From: Sergeia podlipaevii
Taxonomy: Eukaryota; Euglenozoa; Kinetoplastea; Trypanosomatida; Trypanosomatidae
Direction: 5' to 3'
NCBI GenBank assembly: GCA_030849805.1
Contig: JASANZ010002207.1
Span: forward strand, 1-64,000
Length of the DNA stretch: 64,000 bases
The notes below the pieces were generated by a model. It had not been told where the DNA came from. It saw only the letters and a list, made by a program, of their open reading frames with translations, and did not search any database. Shown here piece after piece: positions 40,380-48,500 of the stretch. Made by a program: the position numbers and the translations under genes. How positions within the stretch are numbered: the stretch's first letter is position 1; each line of letters starts with the position of its first letter.

Positions 40380-41570
40380 ATGACTATATATGTATCCAGA
40401 AGAAGAATACATCTTTTAAATGTAGAAAAAAAAAGGAAAAGAAAAAAAGAGTGAGGGAGAGAAAAAGGAAAAAAAAAAAACAACAACAAGTAAAATAAAA
40501 GCAGCTTAGAAGGAGAACAAGTGAGGGAGGCAGCATATCGTCGCAATGAGAGGGCATCTCTCTCTCTCTTCTCGTTTGAGAGTTAAATTTGTACACATAC
40601 ATGCACATATACATATATAGTCAAATTGTTCTTTTTTTTTTCCTTTTTCTCTCCTCGTTTCTTTCGTTCTTACAGATGCGACTTTTTTTTTCCCACTCCA
40701 TATACACCCGCTTTGAGGTCCGTGCAACGGCTAGAAGTAGAACAACAAAAAAGAAAGCAAAACAACACAATGCATATATATGTAATGTATATGTATTGCA
40801 TGTATTTTTTCTCATCATGCTACACCGCGTAGCACATACCCACCAGCAAATAACCTTCAGCAGAGAGGATAGAACACCTAAATAAGAAAAGAAGGAGAGA
40901 AACTGAATATATATATATAATCGTTCCTTCCATCCTTCCCCTGTTCTTTGATTTACATGTAGTGAATAGATAAACAAATACAAATAAATAAATAGATAGA
41001 TGTGTGTGTATGTAAGTATATGAAACATAATAGGGAGCAAGGGGCCTACACACACAGAGAGAGAGAAAAAAAAAAAAGAAAATGAACAAGCATACATGCT
41101 ACTGTGTAGTCATAACGAGCGACAACAGTCTAAACATAACAACAACAACAAAAAAATACCAACATCAAGAGGATACAAGCAACAACAGCGAAGATATATG
41201 TTCTACAAAGCCAAGATAAAAAAAGAGAGGAAAAAAGGCAAGGAGGCAAAAGAAAAAAAAAACAATAATAGAAGATATTAACTTCTAGAAAAGAGAAAGC
41301 GTAACTTGCTTACCCGCCTCCCTCTCCCTCCTCTATTTCGTCCTGTGCCCTTTCCTACTTCTACTTCTATCTACTCTCTCTTCCTTTTTCATGACGGCAA
41401 AATAACGCAAACAAGAACAACAAACTTTGAAAATACATGTGCGTGTGTATGTGTGTGCCCCACAAACATCACGTCGGTCCCCCCTCAAAAAAGAAAAAAA
41501 TTCACCTTCCTTCCTATCGTCCCAGTTACCACTCTCCCCTCCGTATATATTTTTACCACGCCGTGGTCAG

Positions 41571-43223
41571 TTAATTCCTATAGTTCTCACCGCTAGCACC
41601 ACCGTTGCCGTTGCTGCCAATGGTCAGAGCGCCAGATGTGGCCGCATACTGAATACCCTTACCATGATACGGACAATGAAGTACCGGCTTCGTCTTGGCC
41701 TGGCGCTGCTGAGAGTTCATGTACGCTGGGTTGTTGCGTAGGGAGAGAATCATCGGACTCGGCGGCCTGTACGCGCCATTGCCCTTGCTCAGAAAGTCAT
41801 CGTCATCGCTGTCGTCGTCCCTTTTCCTTGCGTTACCAAGCTTTCTGCGACCACTACCAGAGCGATTCTTGGTACTGCGGGAGCGAGCGGTGCGTGAGGC
41901 ACTAATGCTGCGCCGAGCGGCGTTAGCGCCAAAGACTCTGCTGTGCCGTGGGGAGCGGCCCTTACGGGGAGAAGTGCTGCCGCGCCGTGAGGAGAGGCCG
42001 TTGCCGTCCTGCTTTACGTCTGCGATACGCGCACGGCGGGAGGCCTCGAGACGCTCGGGAAACAGATAGTATTGCAGCAGCAGGAGGTGCTCTTCATCGG
42101 TCAAGGGACCTTGAGTGAGTGGAGTGGACAGGGAGTCAGCAGCGACGCATTCAGCCTGACGCGAGGGGACGGCAAAGATGTGTGCCCCGCTTTCCTGCCC
42201 CGAGACAGGTACCACGTTCGTCAAGTACTTACGAGGAGAAAACGGTTGTCGCGGCGGCTTCCGGCCATTCCCGCCAGCTTGAGTGCTTACACGGTGATCA
42301 CCAGCGCCCTGCAGAACAGCTAGCACATGCTTGCGGGTCTCTGGGGTCATGCCAGAGATGGAATTGGACTGAGAATACATCCCAGCCGTTGAAACATTGC
42401 GTGGGGAGGCGACGTTGAGAGTAGAGAAGGAGCAGCCAGACCCACGGCGATGTATGTTACCGCCGCTCAGGGACCAAAGAGTACAAAAGTCAGCGTAGTC
42501 CAACACGCCAGAGCTATGCACGTCCACGGCGGCGATCATGCCGTCCATGTCGATTGTAAGACCGAACTGGCGCACCAAGTTGCTCAGCACGCGTGCGTTG
42601 ATTTCCCCAGTGGAATCTTCGTTGCCACCGAGTGCAACGAAGGCGCGGAGCGTGTCAGCGTCACCCAGATTCTTATTTCCACAAAAAGCTTGGAAGTTCA
42701 CGTCATGCGAAGCCGCTGCTGCATCGCCATCGCCATGCGCCAACTTCATCTCGGTAGAGGAGGACGCAGCTGGTGCAAGAGCCGCTGCTGCCGCTGTCGC
42801 CGCTGCGGCGCTCTCCTCTGCAGCGTATGCGGCAGCGTTGATCATATGCTCCTTCTTGTAAAACCGAAGATACTTGTACAGCGAGGAAAGATTCACCTTG
42901 GAGCGAAAAGCCTGCAACACCATCTCAAGTTCCTCTTCGGAGGGATAGAGGCCGACCTCGCCGAGCAGCACACGCAGCTCAAAGCTGTTGGTAATGCTTT
43001 CGCGCTCACCGAGCAGAGCGGTGAAGCATTCCTGGATTTGAGTAGATTCTTCAAGAGTGAGCTCAGGGGGCTTGGCAAAGCTGGCAGTGAGCAACTTGAT
43101 GCGCTCGCTCATTGACCCCGTGGAGATGGGATGCTGTGTCGCGGAGATCTTGGGGCTAAACGTCACCTGCTCCATCTCGCCTAGGTGGCTGTGGCCACTA
43201 CCCAAGTTGTTGGTATCCATCAT
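41571..43223 (-). CDS. EF-hand-like protein with basic Ser/Arg-rich tail (550 aa)
   Basis: Two consecutive ATGs at 43223 and 43220 (MMDTNNLGSGHS) start the GC-rich part; the frame continues to 43475 through AT-rich leader that lies upstream of a strong splice acceptor. Residues about 60-115 form one calmodulin-like lobe half (LTLEESTQIQECFTALLG, then LGEVGLYPSEEELEMVLQAF). A second pair lies at about 190-250: NEDSTGEINARV and DVHSSGVLDYAD. The second loop keeps Asp1, Gly6 and Asp9 but has Asp, not Glu, at position 12, so calcium binding is doubtful. An Ala/Glu-rich linker separates the lobes. The C-terminal 200 residues are basic and Ser/Arg-rich (for example RRGSTSPRKGRSPRHSR), plausibly disordered and phosphorylated. 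A flagellar/cytoskeletal role is possible, as for many trypanosomatid EF-hand proteins; not demonstrable here. Confidence 0.85.
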   Translation of the reverse strand: MMDTNNLGSGHSHLGEMEQVTFSPKISATQHPISTGSMSERIKLLTASFAKPPELTLEESTQIQECFTALLGERESITNSFELRVLLGEVGLYPSEEELEMVLQAFRSKVNLSSLYKYLRFYKKEHMINAAAYAAEESAAAATAAAAALAPAASSSTEMKLAHGDGDAAAASHDVNFQAFCGNKNLGDADTLRAFVALGGNEDSTGEINARVLSNLVRQFGLTIDMDGMIAAVDVHSSGVLDYADFCTLWSLSGGNIHRRGSGCSFSTLNVASPRNVSTAGMYSQSNSISGMTPETRKHVLAVLQGAGDHRVSTQAGGNGRKPPRQPFSPRKYLTNVVPVSGQESGAHIFAVPSRQAECVAADSLSTPLTQGPLTDEEHLLLLQYYLFPERLEASRRARIADVKQDGNGLSSRRGSTSPRKGRSPRHSRVFGANAARRSISASRTARSRSTKNRSGSGRRKLGNARKRDDDSDDDDFLSKGNGAYRPPSPMILSLRNNPAYMNSQQRQAKTKPVLHCPYHGKGIQYAATSGALTIGSNGNGGASGENYRN

Positions 43224-43988
43224 ACTTTTTCTTCCTTTTGCTTGAAAGAGAAGGTGATATATAAAAGTATTAATAAGTGTATACGCGTATATATATGTGT
43301 GTGCTTGGAAGCAAGAGGACCGCAGATAACGGTTCTCAACACCAAACAACAAATGCCAACACGCTTCCTTTTTTTTTTTTTCTACAGAAGTATGTAAATA
43401 AATATATATGAAACAAGCATAGATAGATAAATATAAAGAGAAGAAAAATAAAAAAAATGCGACATTATTTCGCAAGAATTGATTTTTTTTCTTTTTTAAA
43501 GCATATCGAGACTACAGCAATTTAGTCCATTTCCAACCTATATCATGACCAGCTAGAGATGCATACAATGTGTGTGTGTATGCGTATGTATGTATGCGCT
43601 TGTGTGCGCATGCGTACGTCGTTTTTTTTTTTCCCGCAACATTTCACAGCAAGAATGAATAATCGTAATAAATAGTAATATGAATATAGTGAAAGAAAGG
43701 AGACAAGATAAGCCTGGTCGGTAATCCTACACCACTGCAGACGCGAGTGGAAGTATTTCTGCTGCTGCTCCTCTCTCTCCCTCCCTCCCTCCCCCTCAAC
43801 AAAGCGAGTATATATAGGTGGATGTAAGTAATCACCCAGTTGTCTCTTTCCTCTCGAACAAAAAAAAGAAAGAGGACGAGACCGCAAAATCGCAAAAAAA
43901 AGGAGAAAATAAAAAGAGGGAGTCACACACAGGCACACCATGTACTTCACATCCACGTGGAGACAATATTTTCACATTGCCAATCAAG
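43224..43988. other. Intergenic region between DDI1 and the EF-hand gene
   Basis: AT-rich leader and 3' UTR with A/T homopolymers and a purine/pyrimidine-skewed patch near 43770-43796. No additional gene recognised. Confidence 0.6.
43241..43242 (-). promoter_or_regulatory. Predicted spliced-leader acceptor for the EF-hand gene
   Basis: Minus strand: CACCTTCTCTTTCAAG ends at 43241, 17 nt upstream of the ATG at 43223. It supports the short start over 43475. Confidence 0.55.
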
Positions 43989-45215
43989 TCATGAGTCACT
44001 AAAGAACAAAGAGACCGCAACCTCTACGTTACCGCCGGCAGCTTCCAACATCTCCTTCGCCAACGCAGCATCTGTGATGCCTGTAAGTTCCATAAACTTG
44101 TCCAACTTGGTATCTTGCATAGGGTCCGAGTGATGCTGCTGCCGCTGTTGCTGCTGCTGAGCTTGCTGCTGGTCTGACGCGGGCTTTGCAACCGCCGCTG
44201 CTTTACTGCTTTCGTCTGATGCCTCGGTCGCACCGCCTCCTGCCGTTGCTGTTCTTGTCGCTGGCGATGCGCTACTCGCTCCTTCCAGCTCGCTCCTAAT
44301 TTTTTCTTCTTCTTCTTCTTCTGCCTCGACCTCAGCATTTTCATAGCCAGGCTTTGCATAATCTGGTAGATCTGCTTCCACAAGAAACGGTACGACGGTC
44401 TCATCAATGCGGAGGCAGTTTGCCTTAAGATCGATCATCATCTGGTGGCGCTTCAGCTGGTCCAGTCCTATAATGACATCCATCTTCTGACGCTCCAGCA
44501 CCGAGAAGGAGAAGGGAATATGGAGGCCGTTCAGCACGATCGGCGCCATGTGGATCCTACCTAAGATGGCCTGAGTGCCTACGCCTACTGCAATGCCGCG
44601 CATGCGAGTGTCGAGCAGACGCAGAAGACCGCAGCGTTCGGCGGTGCGAACGTTCATGATACTCATCTGGGCTCCAGAGTCTACAAAGGCCTTTACAGGG
44701 ACTCCGTTGATGACACAGTCCACGTAGAGCATCACCACTGCTCCGAATGACTCAGGTGTGTACTCCATGGCATTGGCTAAGTTCTCATCAATATTTCGCT
44801 GTTGGATTGCCTTGTAGAGCTTCTTCTGCACTTCCACGTCGCTTTCCTCTACATACATGGATGCGGGTACCTGTTGCTGCTGTTGTTGGTGTTGAGGTGC
44901 CTGCGTAGGAGTGCCGAATAGCTCCAGCAGGCGCTGTGCGTTGCGAGAACGAGAATCCACTACGACCGTGTACTCCTTCTCATTCTCGTCCTCATCGTCC
45001 GTCATATCCATCTCCTGCAGTGTTATTGTGGCAGCTTGCGAGACATTGTAAGACGGAGCAGCGGCCTTGTTTTTGATGCGGATAAGCTGATCCCCTTCCC
45101 CCAAGTCATGCTCAGCAGCAAGCAACACCATGAGATTGACAAGTGGCTCCGTGGCTTCCAAGTTGTACGTGCCGAGGTGCTTGCCGGTGCTGTCCTCGCA
45201 TTTTACATTTACCAT
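43989..45215 (-). CDS. DDI1: DDI1-like ubiquitin shuttle and retroviral-type aspartyl protease (408 aa)
   Basis: All three domains of the eukaryotic DDI1 family are visible. Residues 1-75 form a divergent ubiquitin-like domain (MVNVKCEDSTGKHLGTYNLE...). After a helical segment (DVEVQKKLYKAIQQRN), residues about 155-280 form a retropepsin-like domain with the active-site triad Asp-Ser-Gly at D179 (AFVDSGAQMSIM), the flap region VGVGTQAILGRIH, and the second conserved strand MDVIIGLDQLKRHQMMIDL. A Glu-rich then Gln-rich linker leads to a C-terminal UBA domain, about 369-408 (DKFMELTGITDAALAKEMLEAAGGNVEVAVSLFF, split here only by family knowledge). DDI1 binds polyubiquitinated substrates, delivers or cleaves them, and works with the proteasome; it is a homodimer. 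DDI1 has been studied as a protease in Leishmania. The full three-domain form is notable because UBA loss occurs in some animals. Confidence 0.95.
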   Translation of the reverse strand: MVNVKCEDSTGKHLGTYNLEATEPLVNLMVLLAAEHDLGEGDQLIRIKNKAAAPSYNVSQAATITLQEMDMTDDEDENEKEYTVVVDSRSRNAQRLLELFGTPTQAPQHQQQQQQVPASMYVEESDVEVQKKLYKAIQQRNIDENLANAMEYTPESFGAVVMLYVDCVINGVPVKAFVDSGAQMSIMNVRTAERCGLLRLLDTRMRGIAVGVGTQAILGRIHMAPIVLNGLHIPFSFSVLERQKMDVIIGLDQLKRHQMMIDLKANCLRIDETVVPFLVEADLPDYAKPGYENAEVEAEEEEEEKIRSELEGASSASPATRTATAGGGATEASDESSKAAAVAKPASDQQQAQQQQQRQQHHSDPMQDTKLDKFMELTGITDAALAKEMLEAAGGNVEVAVSLFFSDS

Positions 45216-45560
45216 TTTCTTTTTCTTATGTATGTATGTATGTGTGTGTGTGTATGTAGAAATGAAAAATACATATATATATATATATATTTATGTGCAT
45301 AAATGTTAGTGTGAGAGAAAGGAGATGCATATGTAAAGGGACATCAACTCAGTGAGCGCAACTTGTTCAATGAAATGAACGCGAGGGAGAGTACAGAGCT
45401 TTTACCTAGAAACTGGTTTCTGCTTTCGTATATATATATATAATACTTGGATTGTAAATAGAATATTTCACGATAGCAAAAAAAAAAAAAAAAAAGACAG
45501 CGACGGTCGCGAGTGCAGAACCCCTTGAAAACAGCAACAACTAAACACTCACGTCGTGTA
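45216..45560. other. Short intergenic region between TBCK-like and DDI1 genes
   Basis: AT-rich spacer with a (TA) tract at about 45270-45290 and an A run at 45479-45495. Nothing coding. Confidence 0.6.
45225..45226 (-). promoter_or_regulatory. Possible spliced-leader acceptor for DDI1
   Basis: Minus strand: a CT-rich tract at about 45312-45327 is followed by about 90 nt without any AG, down to ACATACATAAG ending at 45225. That would give a 9-nt 5' UTR. The AG-free stretch is suggestive but the short UTR makes this uncertain. Confidence 0.35.
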
Positions 45561-48500
45561 CTACTGGCTTGCATTTTTTTGAGACATCGCTAGCACAAGC
45601 AAGTGCGGGGCCTCACGCTTCACCTGCGCTACACCACCTCTCAGCACAGAAACGCAGTGCACACCACAGCGTATCAGCTCCGCACCAAAGACTTGAGCCA
45701 CGGCCCAGTCGTACTGTTCTTTAACAGCAGCAGCAGCAGCAGCGGCTACATCTGCTGGTTCTTCCCCTTCCCTTCCTTCCTCTTCCCCTGTACCAACCAC
45801 AAGGACTACATGAGGGGCACTAGCTGCCTTCATAACTAGAGGATCCAGTCCTGCATACACTCCGCCTGCCTGCTGTGAGGAGGAGAGGAATGCTGAAAGG
45901 GAAGAAGAGGAAGAACAGTTGCTATTGTGACCCATCGCCGTCGTCATCATTGCGTAATGCGACGGGACCGCCGCAAACACCACATTGCGGAGCTGCCGCA
46001 CAATCCCCATGGCCGCATCTTGCACCTCTCTTAAGGGCATTTGCTCTACAGCTGCTGCTTCAGGAGTAGGCAGCGAGGGCAATAGCGCCGTGAGGGACCC
46101 TACTAGGTGATAGCGTCGCTGCTGTTGCTGTCTTGCATGTCCCTCACGGCCAGGCGAAGCGGTATCGTAGATGAGGTGCACCATATAAAGTCCTGCGTCC
46201 TCCCAATGGATTGTGTAAGAAGGCGATGACGAGGAGGGTGCAGCGCCGCTGTTAGAGCCGTTGCTCTTGCGATCACCGTACCATTGCTGCTGCTTCACTC
46301 CCCTTGTGGCTGCCTTCTGCGCACAAAGAAGAAACTCGACGGTGGCGTACGCCAATGCGCTTGAGAGAAGTCTGCGTGGACCCCAGACGCTTCCCTCCGC
46401 CTCTGTACCGTCTCTCTTGGAGGTGCTTCCATAGGGTTGACACCCAATGATGGGTGGTACTGCTTGCATGAGCACCGTAGCTGCCCGTAGCACCCGCGGG
46501 ATATCCACATCTGCCAGTGAGTTCAGCAATGTCAGACACTCTGAGAAGTCGCTACTCAAGAGACTGTCCCGCTGTTGCATCACAATGGCGCAGCACAAGC
46601 ACGAGACACAGTGTGGTGCGTTCACATAATGAAGTAGGATCCAGTCCCAGAGCAGATATACCTTCCGTGTAGGAAGGCTGTGGGCAAAGAGAGTGAGCAC
46701 CCAGCCCATCGCGAAGAGATGCGGGCGGCAGTCCAGCGTGTCGAAGAGGTGATACGCAAGGAGAGGGTCGGTGTAGCGGAGAAGAACGGATATTTGGTGC
46801 AGCCGCTCCTCCATAGTGAGACGCTTCATGCGACGATGAGTGTGGCGCTGTTGCTGCCGCCGCTGTTGATGAGACGAGTGGAGAGCAGCAGGAGAAGGGA
46901 AGGGAACACTACGGTGTTGGTGGTTGGTGTCTCCAGCACCGGTATTCGACTGGCCACTACCACTACTACTATTATTACTGGGGTTCATAGCGGTGTTGTC
47001 GAATGGGATGAAATGATGAATAATTTCATGCAGCTGGGCAGTCACAAGAGCCTCATCGGCAAAGCTGACGGAGAGCAGCACCGCGCACAGGCTATCCACG
47101 CCCTGCCAGTAGTGCCACTGTGGATTCAGGCAGAGCCATGCCTTGATGACCCTCCGAAGTTTTTCATGCCCAGCAGGAGTGGAGAGCAGTGGGTGGTACT
47201 GATGACATCGCGGGATGTCAAGCGTGATCTGCCGGTCAGAGTCGGACCAGCGGGTAGTGTTCAGGCCGTGGTAGATGCCCTCACGAACATGAGTAGGGGG
47301 CACATGCAACAGCACTCCCCACACTTCACCCCGCAAGATGGCTGGCACTGGCGGCATCATCGAGGCCGCTGCTGCGTGTGCGCTACCGCCGCCCTTCACC
47401 GCACTAATGTTGCCCTGCTGCGCCACCACCGCCACCGCCACCATCTTATCTGTCAAGTAGCTGCGTATCGCACGAGCCTTCAAAGCGGCATCACCGCCTC
47501 TCAACTGGACTAGGAGTGCTCGCATGTCATGCGTGGCGTGCAGCTGTACGTCCAGCTCTTCTACATCACTCGAGTAAAGCATCGCCCTGACCTTTGCCTC
47601 CATCGGCCCCACACGAGTAGTTGCGCCTTGTGCGCCAAAATACGGACTGCCGCTGCTGCCGTTACTGTCACCGGTGTTGTGCATGGTCAAGAGACGGCGT
47701 GAGGTTCCCTGCTGTCGCTGCCCCACTATCCCAAGAAGTGTCTGAAGGCTGCCACCAATGTTATTGCTACTGGGCACTGCGGAGCTACTGGAGAGACTAG
47801 CAAGGGATTGAGCGAGCGCCTTCTTCAGAGTGTCTTCTGAAACAAACACAGAAAGCGATGAAAGCACAGAGGCAGTCACTATTGGCTCGGAGGAAACAGC
47901 CGAGTAATCATGTGCCGCCGCCATGGTGGATTGCCTGACAACGGTGACACCCGCGACTGCGGCGTACGCCGGAAGTTGCCCTCGCTCAATGACGCCGCTG
48001 ATAAAGGGATGATTAGCGGCAGCGTAGCGTAGCTGACCCCGCCTGCGCTGCTGCTGCTTCTTCTTCCTTTCGTCCTCTTTTTCCTCGTTGCCGTCTTGCT
48101 CTCGATCGCTGGCGACTGCCCCCCCATCACCACTCCTTTCCCTCTCTGGACCCCCCTTTCCTACTACGCGATCATCATCACGATCGCCATTGTCACTGCC
48201 GCTGTAGTCCCCGCACTCAATGAGGACTGCCATGCGTACTAGCCGTATGAACTCAATATAGCACGTCCCCTCCAGCAGCGCATCCCCCAGCTGCGTGCCA
48301 CTCTCTCTCGCCACGTGCTTCTCCACCAGCCTTCGCCATGCAAGGAGTCTTTCCCAAGCACTAAGCGATGAGTTGCTGCTTCTGCTGCTAGCGCCTCCTG
48401 CGATGACCCGGGGGTGATGACTGTCCCTACAGTGGCCAGGGTTCACATTACTGCCAGCCGTGCGTGCGCACGAGGTGCGAGCAGGAAAAAGGAAGAGGAG

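Larger units (their letters stand above)
39548..41570. other. Long intergenic region (2.0 kb)
   Basis: AT-rich DNA between the EF-hand gene and the 1132-aa gene, with A/T homopolymers (about 39990-40040), a (TA)14 repeat and purine-rich tracts on the plus strand. Open frames such as the 172-codon one at 39741-40259 (minus strand) are Phe/Tyr-rich and match transcribed pyrimidine tracts, not a gene. Confidence 0.6.

Noticed and set aside
42450..43115. 221-codon plus-strand open frame
   Set aside because: Antisense shadow of the EF-hand gene; no recognisable family.
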